Positions 11,295-22,593 of a DNA stretch of 64,000 nt are shown in pieces. The notes below the pieces were generated by a model. That model was not told the DNA's origin. It saw only the letters and a program-made list of their open reading frames with translations, and searched no databases. The translations under genes were made by a program, and so were the position numbers. The first letter of the stretch is position 1. Each line of letters opens with the position of its first letter. The stretch is from Isoetes taiwanensis (lineage: Eukaryota; Streptophyta; Lycopodiopsida; Isoetales; Isoetaceae). The stretch is taken from the NCBI GenBank assembly GCA_021234155.1, contig JAJEKV010000065.1:6330446-6394445 (forward strand), in the 5' to 3' direction.

Positions 11295-11345
11295 GGAGAT
11301 AGTCCCACATATGAGGAAGACGTGAAGGAATGTCTTCAACAAATA

Positions 11346-11417
11346 TTGGTAGCGCACTTGGCAAGGGTGTGTGACTCGCAACTGGAAGGTTGCGAGTTCA
11401 AATCCTGTCTTGTGCAA
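11346..11417 (+). ncRNA. tRNA-like sequence / SINE head
   Basis: GGTAGCGCACTTGGCAAGG matches the Pol III A box (TRGYNNARNGG type), and GGTTGCGAGTTCAAATCC about 30 bases later contains a good B box (GTTCAAATC). Spacing fits a tRNA or tRNA-derived SINE. The acceptor stem does not pair cleanly and there is no clear anticodon arm, so a SINE head or degraded tRNA is more likely than a working tRNA. Confidence 0.5.
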
Positions 11418-11434
11418 CTACCCTTTTGCATCCG

Positions 11435-11503
11435 TGTGACGACCATCTTCTGTACATAGGAGTATAATGTTCGTATGATACGAATATCCGTATGGTCGTC
11501 ACA
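11435..11503. repeat. Nested perfect palindromes, 69 bp
   Basis: TGTGACGACCAT (11435-11446) is the exact reverse complement of ATGGTCGTCACA (11492-11503). Inside lies a second near-perfect palindrome, TTCGTAT-G-ATACGAA (11470-11484). The whole could form a cruciform or be a minimal terminal-inverted-repeat element. No clear target duplication is visible. Confidence 0.75.
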
Positions 11504-11944
11504 ATCACTGTAAATCTGGATCTTTCTTGCTAGTAAGAAAGAGCGGGAGAAGGAAACAACGGCCTGATAGAATAAACCTGGGGAAAATATAAGTTTTAAT
11601 GCTCAACCTGAAGACTGCTTCTCTTACCAGATCTGCACCTATCTACTCCACCTTATAGGTTGCCATTTCAGTGTGCATCTGCATGAATAGAATGGAACCT
11701 GCATTCTCAAACTCGGAATGTTTGTCCCTTCTGTTTACAAAGCAGATAGCAGTATGCTTTCAAGAAGCAAAGAGCAGAAGCCACGTTAGTGGCATGAAGC
11801 AAACCGTGGAAAGATCCACCCTAAAGCTGCTCCAGGACTAAACATCACAAGAAGCCAGGAAAGACTTTACCAGAACGTTCATTCCTCTGCTAGCAACCGA
11901 AAAAAGTACCTGGAGACCTCAGATTGGAGCAGCAGTGCCGGAAG
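11504..11944. other. Unassigned stretch
   Basis: About 440 bases between the palindrome and the LINE tail. I see no gene, repeat or regulatory signal. Confidence 0.4.
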
Positions 11945-11999
11945 TAGAGAATGAGAATGAGAATGATTTTTTTATCGTCCACTGAGGCCAATCAGCCTA

Positions 12000-12970
12000 T
12001 GGGACCCACAAGGAGCACAGCAAACTTATTACTGTCCGGGTTAAAAAAACCCCCGCCCCGAAGGGTTTTCGAGGGAAAAACCGTGGCAGTAATAAGAATG
12101 CTGTCAAACTGTACAAGTATACATCAATGTATATATACATGTCAAGTGTGTGCCCGAGGACATAGCTGATCTCGCATGTCCATAACCTCACGAAGGTATG
12201 ATCCCAGCACCCGTCACGGATCTTTGTGCTCAATGTCACATGTAATGGCTGGCCGGGGCGACCAACTCGGCATAAGCGGCGTCCGAATTTGATCATATGT
12301 TTGGGCAACTTTGAAGGGTATGAGATTCATTCTCAATGACTCCATTTGGCGGCGATTGGCAATTTTGTCTGGCGTGGCTCACCAATCCATCTGCGCCGCT
12401 CAATTCAAAGATGATGTGCCCCCGCGCGAATGGAGGCAATGAGTCGCCTTTTCATGGGCAAGTGGGTGCGCTATGTAGCATTGCGGGCCTGGATTCCAAT
12501 GTGGGATTTATGTGGCGATGATAGTGTCTTTGTCTTGACATGTTGGGGGGCATTGGCATCCCAAAGCTTCTTTGAGGAAGCAAGCGTCAAGATATTGCCT
12601 CAAGCTATGGCGATCTACCTCTGTTTGCATATGTATGCACCTTAGCTCCTGCACATTCCATCTAGCCAACCATTGAGCTCTCTTTTCCCTCCAAGAGGGC
12701 CTTGAGGGCGGCCCCATTGCCATGATATAAGCTAGTTTAGGGAGGCGAGCATCGTCCATATTGACCACCTTCCGAAAATAGACAATGTGCGATCAAGGGC
12801 CACCCTCGAAGAGGCAAGAATCCTGTCTCTCCTGCAGTAGAATTTGATATGGGGACTGTGGACTTCACCCCTAGTGCTCGTACTAAGAAGGCTTTTACGG
12901 ACTGCCCAAGTCATTCAAGTAGCAAGTGATACTCTTGGGCCCCATACTTCCACCCCATATAAAAGGGCCG
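12000..12970 (-). pseudogene. LINE ORF2 C-terminal region
   Basis: Continuing on the minus strand from the RT, the frame around 12768-12508 reads ARLPKLAYIMAMGPPSRPSW and WREKRAQWLARWNVQELR. The stretch near 12430-12400 contains cysteine-rich CQCPPTCQ-like and CGG.H pieces, compatible with the C-terminal zinc-knuckle part of plant LINE ORF2. Frames are broken and the identification rests mainly on position after the RT. Confidence 0.5.
12025..12095 (-). other. LINE 3'-UTR hairpin
   Basis: The ends CTTATTACTG and CAGTAATAAG pair perfectly. Inside, CCC-TTCG-GGG forms a UUCG tetraloop stem flanked by A/T-rich arms (GAAAACCC and GGGTTTTTTT). The same structure recurs at 16722-16789. Conserved 3' hairpins are commonly the recognition signal for LINE reverse transcriptase. 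Confidence 0.65.
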
Positions 12971-12978
12971 GGGCTCTA

Positions 12979-14285
12979 CTAAGACCTTGAGCAGTGTGGA
13001 TGATGGGCCCAATCATATAACTCCGCTCTATGACTATTGTTTTGCATTGCATATAGTGCCTTCCACTGCCGAGTCACTTGTAGCCGTATGGATGTGTCCC
13101 AGTGCATAGTAAGGAAACTCCACTCCCAAATACTTGTATGTGGATGCAACTTCCACATTACGGCCTTAATGGCGAAGGAGGGACCCTCGGTGACGTGAAG
13201 ATGATATGAAAACCACCTTAGTCTTGGCCGGGTTGACGCCAGATATCGATCGCTTGGCGGAATGTCCGGGGCATCGAGATGTCGTTGCATGTCCGCTGGT
13301 GTGTAAGCTAGGAGGTCCACATCATCAGCATATATTAACTGTCGATGATCGAATAGAAAAAGGTGAGCTCCATCGCCCCATTATCGCAAACCCGCCTCTC
13401 AATTGATCAATGTAAAGCCCAAACAATGTTGGGGAGAGGGCATCCCCGGCGAACCCCTCGATACTACTATCAAATGGTTGGCTTGTGCGCCGCAACCGAC
13501 CGAGCATCTTTCATATAGCTCGCATTACTCGCATTCTCGCAAATCTACGAGGAACCCCGGTAAGGTGTCTTGCCCATAGTTTTTCCCCGGGCCGCGATGT
13601 CAAACGCCTTCGCCAAAAATCCACAAAAGCAACAATATAGATCTGGGCGGTTCTGCTTTGTCTTCAATCGAGTCCGCAACGGAAGATGTGGTCAATGGTT
13701 GAGTGCGGGTCAAATCCCCGCCTGGTGAGGGCCCTTTTCTCTTTGCCCTACCACCCGATCAACTGCCGCTCGAGAATCCCGCCAGCGGTTTTGCAAACAC
13801 CGAATCGACCATGATTGTTCGGTGGTTGGTCAAGCGGTGTGGGTCACCCGCTTATAGATGGGAACAACTCTGCTATTGGTCCATCTTGTGGGAAGCCTTC
13901 TTGTAATGCCTTGTTAAACAAGGCGGTCAAGACTGGTATTATGGACGTACCGCCCTTAAGCAATTCTTCCCGCATACCATCCAAATCGGGGGCTTTCCAT
14001 TGGCAAGACGTTGTAAGCCTTGTTCCACGTCCGAATCTGTGATTTCCAGCACTGGGCCTTCTTGCAAGGGTAATGCTGCATGTGCACCCTGAGGGTCGTA
14101 TAGCTGTTGCAAGTATTGCCTCCAATCGCTTTCGGGAGTGATATTCCACATGGGTTGTAATAAACTTTCTAAGAACCCTTCGCCGGAAAGTCCTGGGTGA
14201 CGTTCGTGGAGGTAAAACATTTCCCTTTGATGCGCTGCAATGTACCTGGCTTTCTTAGCTTTAAGGAAGATGCAGTATTGTCTGA
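12979..14285 (-). pseudogene. LINE ORF2 reverse transcriptase
   Basis: In several minus-strand frames the landmarks of a LINE RT appear in order. FLKAKKARYIAAHQREMFY is the linker after the endonuclease. EITDSDVEQGLQRLANGK, then KAPDLDGM and LTALFNKALQEGFPQD, form the N-terminal finger region. QLIYADDVDLLAY near 13345 is the catalytic YADD box. PDIPPSDRYLASTR and following belong to the thumb side. Frame changes occur near 14000, 13600 and 13350. The RT would copy LINE RNA at a nicked chromosomal target. Confidence 0.75.
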
Positions 14286-14400
14286 CTGCATGTGGGCGTA
14301 AAGCAGAGAGAGAGGGGCGGTCCCTCTCTCACGGCCGCCCTAGCTGCAGGCGGAGGTGTTAGCGCCAAGAAACATGAGTTCATTTCTTTCACGCCCTCTC

Positions 14401-14920
14401 CTTCCAACAATTTTTGTCATTGATTTTTTGCATCATAATTTTCATGTCCTATGGAAGAAAGCCATGGATCCCATGTCAAACTCCAAAATCCCCATGCGGG
14501 GTCCTACTAGTCTGACAATTTGATGATTGGCCTGACAAACCCTACTAGTCGTAGTAGTGGAAGTGGCAAAATGATAGTGAAATGTTGCTCCATTTGAATA
14601 AATAAGGTATCTGAACCAAAAAAGGCGAGGAGGACTACTCTGCCACCGACAAAAACTTCTTGGGAGTCACCTCCCAGACTAGAGCATTTGGGAGCTTGTC
14701 CAATGGGAAATCTAGTATTGTTTCATACGTAAAGATCATGAAGTAAATCCAATCCTTTCGCTCCCTTTAGCTATTTCTAGAAGTATACTTCTAAGATCAT
14801 CAAAGGGGTTAAGCCGACTGACAGCAAGCTTTGTCACAATGGATTCAAAGAGACTGAGAAGCAAAAGACAGAATGATGGGATATCTGCATGATGCCATGA
14901 TAGCCCAAGTGGAGGCTGCA
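14401..14920. other. Unassigned stretch
   Basis: No gene seen. The sequence lies between the truncated LINE 5' end and a copia gag-like remnant and may be the start of the latter. Confidence 0.4.
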
Positions 14921-14924
14921 AGCA

Positions 14925-15155
14925 GTGCAAGGGAAGCATAGGAACAACAGTCCAAAAGTTATAGGAAGGGGTATTTATTCTCCGCAAGAAAACCTATATA
15001 TAGGTACCTTCACCACAAAATTAATGGACTGTGCATCAGCTGAAGAATATATCTTCAAAATTAAGGTAGTAGCTCTACAATTGCAAGGGAGGAAGAAACG
15101 CTTTGAGAATGATTTTATAGTACAAGCTTCACTTTGGATTTTGCCATCTTCTTAA
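14925..15155 (+). pseudogene. copia gag-like remnant
   Basis: A 76-codon stretch contains KLMDCASAEEYIFKIKVVAL then QLQGRKKRFENDFIVQASLW and ILPSS. This follows the copia UBN2 Gag pattern (KM..S..Y..KIK.IA.QL...G...E.DFI..ALLRSLP). Only this core is left; flanking LTRs or pol are not seen. Moderate similarity only. Confidence 0.45.
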
Positions 15156-15159
15156 AACA

Positions 15160-16720
15160 ATATTAGGAACTTGATAGGCTCATCTGATGTCAAATTAGAG
15201 TGAGCTTCCCAATAGAGAATGATGGAAAAGTCTAATCACATTTGAGCTTTGTTAGAATTTGGTTACATCCTAATGGGGTATTTCATAATTCCACATCTGC
15301 GCTTGAGATTAGCCAATGAAAGCCAAGTTGTAGTTAATAGAATCCATGTATTATATGGCATCTCAACGACTCATTTTCATCAAATGAACTTTGTATTTAT
15401 TATGGTGTATTGATGACTTCCATTATGCCCGCCCAAAGTTTAGGCCCTAAGTTTTAATTGGGTTTTCCCTCCAAACTTCAGGAGGCCTTACGGAGGGAAG
15501 AGATACAGATGATGTTCAATGGTTAGACTGGTGATGCTCAATTCTATCCTAGGTATTGAATTTTGTTTTGTAAAATGCTAGTATATGCTGTTTCTTCAAA
15601 TTATTGAGGACGTTTTGCAATTATTTCACATTCATTTACAGATTTATATGCTATACGAGACTCTTTGCACATAAATCCATCCTCAAATTTTGAATTTGAG
15701 CTTTCAATTAGCAAGGGATTGTTGCAGAAAGTTTTGTGATTTATGCAATGGATCATTTCAAGTATGAGCTTTCGGTTTGCACGGTAGTTCTCTCTTTTTG
15801 GCTCTTCTATTGTTGTTTTCTGCTATTTCAAAAGTAGCTTTTTCCAAGATCTCCGTTTAAAGCCAATGCATATAGGAAGTTGTTGATTGATTGCTTATGG
15901 CATAAGCATTGTCCCTAACGATTTTTTGTTCTAATATTTGCTTTTAGAATAAATTGAATTACATGGAATTGCATTTTGCAAGAGCTTTGTATGACAATCA
16001 TTTAATATGTCACCAATACACGGGGCTTCTTCAAGACCATGCTGTCTTTTAATGTACCATAGTATAATTCTATTTGATTACCACAATAGCTCTATAGAAC
16101 ATCTTGGCACGATTATTATTCGTCCAATTTTAAAGATGTTTAAATTGTAGGGAATAGATTATCAACATGCTAGTGAGCTACGGCTAGAAAACGGTCAGAA
16201 ATCAGTCAAATTATTTTGAGAAATACAACAGATGGTAGTGGTAAATGGACTTATATGCATACACCTCTGGGACCTTGAGTGACAATCAGACCAAGCCAAC
16301 ATGGCAAATTTGTTGCGAAAAAGAGAAAGTTTAATAATTTGGCCACACATTGGAAGGTGGTGGATGTATATATGATCTTGTAATTGAACATGCTTATGGC
16401 CCCAGCTTTTATCCCCTTATGTGTATTTGCCTTCATGTTCAAGGAACTGCGGACATTGAAGATTACACCGCAGATCTAGACATTTTGAATTAGTGGCGCA
16501 TCTTTGCACCAAATAATCTTAGATGAGTGGGGAAAGAGAATTCATGAAACACCTGGGCAGTTAACTAGCAGGGTATAAATAATGAACTCTTTAGTCTTAA
16601 AATATCAACTTGGTTTGGCTATAGTTGCATGGAATTCCTCTAACTTCTAAGGCTAAAGTTTCTAAAAAAAATAAGCAACACAATTGAATTGTCCTATACA
16701 ATTGTACAGTGTACCAACAT
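15160..16720. other. AT-rich stretch without a gene
   Basis: No ORF with family resemblance and no clear repeat structure. Probably decayed transposon or intergenic DNA. Confidence 0.5.
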
Positions 16721-16721
16721 A

Positions 16722-16872
16722 CTTATTACTGCTAAGGTTTTTCCCTCGAAAACCCTTCGGGGTGGGGTTTTTTAATCCTGACAGTAATATGCTTGCGGCT
16801 CTCTTTTTGTTTGGGTCCCATAGGCCAATTGGTCTCCGTGGATGATAAAAAAATTATTCTATTCTATTCTAT
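16722..16872 (+). mobile_element. LINE 3'-end fragment (second copy)
   Basis: This is a reverse-complement copy of 11945-12095: same 5' CTTATTACTG arm, same UUCG hairpin, same GGGTCCCATAGGC block, same GATGATAAAAAAAT stretch. It ends in a different microsatellite tail (ATTCT units, 16855-16872). It is a severely 5'-truncated LINE copy, or a SINE that shares the LINE 3' end, inserted in the opposite orientation. Confidence 0.7.
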
Positions 16873-16879
16873 AAGAATT

Positions 16880-18190
16880 TTGGAGTTTTTAAAAAAAATT
16901 GTAAAAGTTGAACTAAAACTACTAAAATTTGGCTATTGGAAAGTTGTAGATACTTTAGCGAATCTTTCAAATAAATCGAAGAATCCCATTAATATTTGGC
17001 TAGTTTTTTTTTTCCTTTCTTTTCTTTCTTTAGCACACCAGCCCTATCAGTCCTTTCCTGGAATTTTAGCCTATTCACATGGCTTTGCCACATCAACCAA
17101 ATCTTACGTAGCATAGGCCTCTACCGTTGGATCTTCATTTTTTTATATCTTGGGCCAGGGAAAATAGAAAAAGCAGAAATTATGGACATGGAAATTGGTT
17201 GGCGTGCTTGAGGTTAAGATGGCTCCCTTCATTTCATTCCCCTCTTCCTTTCCTTTCCTTTCCTTCTTGTTTTCTCTCCCTCCGACAAATTCAGAGTGTT
17301 TACAAAACCATGGTGCAATTCTTCTTTTATTATAATATTCTGTTGGAGGTTCTAATCGCTAGGGTTGGTTACTCGGCACTGCCTAACGGGGCTAGAAGTC
17401 TTAGGTTGACCTTCCTTACTGGATTTTGTCCAGAAATAGACAGTTTGAAGCTCTTGCACGATGAAACAGGTCCCCACATTTTTTCTAAAGGCCTTTTTTC
17501 CAAACATGCATTAGATGCGGCGGAATGGATTTTTCTCCTTCTCTAGGTTAGTTTCTCTATTTTCCTTCATTTTTGAAACAAAGCTGAAAGATCACTTGCT
17601 CTCTGCCTTTTTTGAAGCTTAATGAAGCTTAAAATCCATTCCTTGATCAAAATTGCGTATGTTTGTCTTTCCATTGTTGCCACAAATTGGTGTTAGCATC
17701 GTGCTAGAAACCTATTTCAAGTAAATTAAAAATGTAGTTTTTATTAGTAGAACTTGTCTCAGCATTGCCAGGAAGTATACCGTCCATTTTGGAACCATGC
17801 TTCTTTGCAATATCTTCAATGCACCATCCATTGTCATCAACAGTAGGCATTCGAATTTCTCTCAGCAAAACTGCAGGAACTGGTAGCATAACAACGCCAC
17901 CCACAACTCTTTAGAACATTAGAGGCATCTACATCCATGCAAGTACTAATTAGAGGAACACCTTTGGGTTATTTTTATTAAAGAAAATTTTAAATAAAAT
18001 TTTGGGGCTTTCTTCTCGAAGTTTTACCTATGATTTGAGAAATTCTTATTTTATAATTCATTATAATTTGGTCATGAATTCCATCACTAGCAAAAAAGAA
18101 AACATGTAACCCTACACACCCAGATGGCTCCAATTCTCAAAACTCTAGAATTTGAGGTTTAGAAGAAAATATCCACATTCAGATCTATGT
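16880..18190. other. Unassigned stretch
   Basis: Pyrimidine-rich ORFs on the plus strand (16793-17546) and a 66-codon minus-strand ORF (17904-17704) show no family resemblance. No repeat or RNA gene is evident. Confidence 0.45.
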
Positions 18191-18192
18191 TT

Positions 18193-18298
<106 letters not shown>

Positions 18299-18475
18299 TA
18301 TCTAGCACAATAACAGGGGGTTATTTTTAGATTTTTATACGTTTTTTCACATGGTTTTTCTATGATTTCGTTGTTGTATTCGTTGAGGTGTACTAAATAG
18401 TATTTCTAGAGTGCACCCTTTATGGGCCGTTGATTTTCGTTGGTTGCAACAATCCGAGGGTTGTTGTGTTTCTCT

Positions 18476-18632
18476 GCATGTGTTTGTGCATGAACACTGC
18501 GCATGTGTATGCATGTGCATGTGCACGTGCATGAGCATTTGTATGCATATGCATGTGTACTGTGCATGTGCAAGTGCAAGTGCAAGTGCATGTGCATGTG
18601 TGCATGTGTGTGCATGTGCATGTGTACTTGCC
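18476..18632 (+). repeat. TGCATG/TGCAAG low-complexity repeat
   Basis: A degenerate 6-bp repeat (GCATGT, GCAAGT and variants). It produces several long but meaningless ORFs on both strands, rich in Met-His or Cys-Met. Confidence 0.9.
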
Positions 18633-18639
18633 CTCTTGG

Positions 18640-19380
18640 ATTCTTGTTGCCGGAATGGATTTTTGCTACCACGAGATGGATTTTTTGCTCACACTTACAA
18701 AGGTATTTGTTTTTTAATGTTTCTTCAGCTAGCATAATGGTTTTTTTTACAAGGTATTGGTTTCCTGGTTCTACAATGTAGTGCTACAAAACCCGCCTTT
18801 CTTTCCTTCCCTTTATTTGTTCTAAGATTTGCTGCAGATTCAAAAAGATTTTAGAGTTTAGGCCTTATGTTTGCTTCCACTCTTGGATATTCCTGGCCTG
18901 CCGGATTGTTCATAGCAGCCAGCCTTTAGCTTCAATCAACAAACGGATTCTTGTGCACACAACAGGCAGATTATTCCACACCCTTTTCTGAGTCATGCAG
19001 ATCAGTCAAACAATGGCCACAAGAATGCATTTATATTGTAGGTTTGGAACTTAAATCGAACCAGAAGATGAAGCATGCATTACCTTTAAGCTAGAGATGG
19101 AGCATCCAAAATTATATGGATTGATAAACAATGGTTTCATTGTGGAAGAGAAATAGCTGTAGCTGAAGTAACAACACGTGAAATGCTAACAGAGCAAGCT
19201 TTTTTCAAAACCTCTATCCTTGATCTCGCTTCACCGACCGTTACAGAAACATACTCCATATCACCAAACTGGCTGATTCTCTTCACCTGTTAAACCAAAG
19301 CCAGGCAACCCGTGAGAAAGTGTCACTGGTTCTTTATGAACCTCACCAATTGTTACTGCAGAGTAACATTGATGTTCATG
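18640..19380. other. Unassigned stretch
   Basis: No gene or repeat recognised between the microsatellite block and the tandem duplication. Confidence 0.45.
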
Positions 19381-19385
19381 CAATG

Positions 19386-19526
19386 GTTTGTGAATAAAAC
19401 ATTATTGTAGAGCATATCAATGTCAAAAGCTTTTATTTGATTCAATTTTAAAGGTTTGTGAATAGAATAAAACATTATTGTAGAGCATATCAGTGTCAAA
19501 AGCTTTTATTTGATTCAATTTTATTT
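19386..19526 (+). repeat. Tandem duplication, unit about 70 bp
   Basis: GGTTTGTGAATA..AAACATTATTG through AAAGCTTTTATTTGATTCAA occurs twice in direct succession (about 19386-19453 and 19454-19526) with one extra insertion of a few bases. Confidence 0.85.
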
Positions 19527-19557
19527 TGCTATTAAAATTCTATTTTCTAAATTAATA

Positions 19558-19954
19558 TCAATCTAACCAATCTCTTTCCTTTATGTTAATGCAGACTATA
19601 GAATCTCCCAATCCATCAGTTCCACATTACATTCCTCCGACACCTGAAGTCAACACGATGTTGATCCAAACATTATTATTGTACCAGTGGACCCTATAAA
19701 TGAAGATCAACTTCAATTAGTCTCACCACCATCAGCGCAACCACCACCTGCACATGGCGAAGACCCTATTGATGTATTGTCATTATGGTTGGTTGGATAC
19801 ATCAACTTTCTTCATCCATCTCCATACCATCCCCAAGGCCCCGAAGAGGCCAAAAAATTTGTTAGTTAACACAAACCATTATATCCAGCACTTTATATTA
19901 AATTCCCCCTAAAACCCCCTTTGGTTTTGGTGCATATTCACAGGGGGTGACTCC
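19558..19954 (+). repeat. Left arm of foldback element
   Basis: This ~395-bp arm is an inverted copy of 32197-32587. Both arms contain the same 60-codon open stretch (MDPINEDQLQLV... to ...AKKFVS, here 19687-19869) preceded by a possible splice acceptor (TTAATGCAG at about 19587-19595). The shared ORF has only two amino-acid differences between arms. It may be a captured exon or part of an element gene; the family is not recognised. The arms were separated by insertion of the gypsy element. Confidence 0.8.
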
Positions 19955-20096
19955 AGGGCAGCGAGAGCCCCTTTTATACCCCCTAAAACAGTATAATACA
20001 TGCATGAAATCAACACAATTGAGTACCTTGCCTCAAACCTTATAGTATTTCACAACTCTCATTATCACGATTATAAAAAACTTGTGTCACGAGCAT

Positions 20097-21751
20097 TGTG
20101 GCGTTCGGCCGCGATATCGCCCGGGGCGTTATCTGCGGTATTGCCTAAATCCGCAGCGCCACCACTCCTAAGGCCGACGGTGCGCTAAAAGCGTGTAGCC
20201 AGGTGGGTAGCCCTAGGGGGCAACTCGCCAGAAATAGGTGCAACTATTAATGTGCACATTTTCCAATGTACACATTAATGTGGGCACACATTCCAAGTGG
20301 ACACTTCATGCCAAGTGGGCCACACCCTTAGGTGCAATTAATGTGCACATTTTCCAATGTACACATTAATGTGGGCACACATTTCCATGTGTGCACATTT
20401 GGCCACCTAGCCCTTAAAGGCAAGTGGGCCCATTTCTAATTATCCCACATGCCAAAAGAGGATAATTGGAAACCCTAACCAACCCCTTGTCTATATAGGG
20501 TGGGAAACCCTAACTTGCCCAATTTTCGATTTTAGGGCTTTAGAACTCTGTTTTGGCTGCCTCAACAGCCAAAACCGCCTCCCAGACTCTGCCTGGGAGA
20601 ATTGCATCCTTAGTTTCCCTTGATTCGGCGTCCTCGGCCGGGATGGTCGAGCTTCAGTCGGGAGGAGCCCCTCAAGGATCAGGTATTTGGCCAATTAGAT
20701 AGTCTAAACCCTATTTTAGTCGTTGAATCAGTAGGGTTAGCCTATTAGATTGCCCATAGCAGCCCTCTAGATCTCTAGATAGCAGATTCTAACTAAAGAA
20801 CCTAACTCTATGTTGCAGATTAGATCTAGTTCTTTAGTTCTCTGTGAAGTATATGGGTGATGTATCTCTATGAACTCCTTGTATTGGGAAGGGGGTAGAG
20901 ACCTAAAGCTTTGTAGTTGATGCTCTAGAGTAGCCTCTCTAGCACACTTGTAGATTCGGCTGTGCACAAGAGCCACACCGGGATGTGGGTGAAGGGGCCA
21001 GACTGGCTGAGAAGGAGGTTCATGTCCTGACTCTTGAACGGTTCCTCTGGTGTGTAATGCCTACCGGGAACCATTGTGACTAGGTCCAATGGCTTGCCAC
21101 TGCGTGCGGGCAAGGCATGGGCTCGACACCCGTGGAGTGGTGTTCACTTTCCGGTGGGTTCGGTCGAATACGGTGGCCCTCTAGTCACCTTGAGTCGAAG
21201 ATGCGATCTCTGGAGGAGCGATCCCTACCTGCCCCATCGGGCGGGAAGATGAGCCCGTGGAGTAGCCCGTTTGGCTATGCATCCGTGAGGCTACTGGTCC
21301 GGTCCCGACACTTTTCGCACCACTCGCAAAGTGTGCACGAGGGGCGGATGGAGTGGACAACCTAAGCCATGTTCATATGCCGCCCAAATCCATTGCCATG
21401 AATTCATGCGCAATGAACTCGGAGACCAAGCCGTCGGTCATCCCTTTGAGTCTGAGCCTTGGGTAGGATTCCCTATGTGATGTGCTTGATCTTTGTCTAT
21501 GCAGATATGTGGAGGACCATCCTTCGTGATGGTCATATGATGTTGATGTATGTGCTGCGACATGTATGTTTACGCTTCCTGACTAGGTAGGCCCCGAGGG
21601 AGACGGGGTGCAATGACCCTTCCACTCTTCCCACCGGAACCCGTCACGGTTGCGGTGTCATGTGGAGGGCCCCATTAGCATGGAGCTGGTATGGGGATGA
21701 ACTCCCTGTTTGTATCTGGTGAGTGCACCGTATATGAGTAGGGGGTCCGCA
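20097..21751 (+). repeat. 5' LTR of the gypsy element
   Basis: Aligns over its full length with 30445-32110, starting TGTGGCGTTC and ending CGCA. Near the start is a direct duplication (20238-20290 and 20331-20385) whose unit contains an inverted repeat, ATTAATGTGCACATT / AATGTACACATTAAT. TATATAGGGTGGGAAACCC at about 20493 resembles a TATA box and likely marks U3/R. The second copy carries the same box at 30833. Confidence 0.9.
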
Positions 21752-21752
21752 G

Positions 21753-21763
21753 TGGTATCGAGC
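21753..21763 (+). other. Primer binding site of the gypsy element
   Basis: TGGTATCGAGC follows the LTR after one base. It differs by a one-base deletion or change from the TGGTATCAGAGC complementary to initiator methionine tRNA. Confidence 0.75.
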
Positions 21764-21954
21764 TATGTTCTTGGAGACCAAAGAGCAAAGCAATCGCCAT
21801 GTTCAAAGAAGCACTAACTTGATAGGATCCTTAAACCCCTAAAAATGGGAAAAATTTTTTCTCATTTTTGTAGTTTACGCTAAGCTAGTAACAGTTTAAA
21901 ATGAATAGAAATGTAAAAAGATTAAAAAATTAATGAGCCAACATCCAAAAGTAG

Positions 21955-22023
21955 GGTCTCTCACCGCGTCGCCGGGATAGATTTCTACATTCTAGAAATT
22001 GGGTCAGAGCAACGTGTGAGACA
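21955..22023 (+). repeat. Stem-loop motif copy 1
   Basis: The motif starts GTCTCTCACCGCGTCGC and ends AACGTGTGAGA, so its ends pair. An inner ATTTCTACATTCTAGAAAT block forms a second stem. First of four copies in the gypsy leader. Confidence 0.75.
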
Positions 22024-22143
22024 TTCAGCTTTTGACACCAAAAAGTTGTAAATTACAGTAAAATAACTTGATAATTCTAATTTTAAGCTAAGAATTAGTA
22101 GAATTAGCATGTTACATGGTAATTTAATAGTGGGCCCCACCAT

Positions 22144-22207
22144 GTCTCACCGCGTCGCCGAGGACGGGTTTCTAGATTCTAGAAATCGGGCTGGGCAACG
22201 TGAGACC
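22144..22207 (+). repeat. Stem-loop motif copy 2
   Basis: GTCTCACCGCG..., inner TTTCTAGATTCTAGAAA (perfect palindrome), ending CAACGTGAGAC. Same layout as copy 1. Confidence 0.8.
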
Positions 22208-22593
22208 TGGCTTAATTAGGTGTTTTTAGGTGCTTTAGACAACCCAAAAAAGGTAGTTTAACAATTGACCTAAAACTTGACCCCTATAAATAGAACTGAC
22301 CCCCATTTTTCCCGTTTCTTCCCTAGAACTTTCGCTCGGATTTGGCACAGGCGATCTTCTGGCGCTTAGCTCCGATCGACAAACCGTAGAGGATGGCACG
22401 CATAAAATGTATCGCAAGGGAAGCTCTCAAATAAGCTAATCATCCAAATACCGTGTGTCTCCGGCCTCTTTTCAGAGGGTCCCACGAGAACGCTTTTTCC
22501 CGAAGGGCGATTCTCTTCGAAGCCGAAGATGCGGGATCTGGATGCGGAGCGACCACACCGGTGATCATAGACGCATCACCGCCGTAGACGCTC

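Larger units (their letters stand above)
11945..14400 (-). mobile_element. LINE (non-LTR) retrotransposon, 5'-truncated
   Basis: Minus-strand order: linker between endonuclease and RT (about 14280-14200), RT (14200-13000), C-terminal region (about 12970-12300), then a 3' UTR with a strong hairpin (12095-12025) and a short microsatellite tail of CATTCT-type units (11965-11948). That architecture and the 5' truncation are typical of LINEs inserted by target-primed reverse transcription. The reading frame is interrupted several times, so this copy is dead. No apurinic endonuclease domain is seen above 14400. Confidence 0.75.

Noticed and set aside
18347-18781. Several 60-110-codon ORFs rich in Met, His and Cys
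   Set aside because: They are translations of the TGCATG/TGCAAG low-complexity repeat on both strands.
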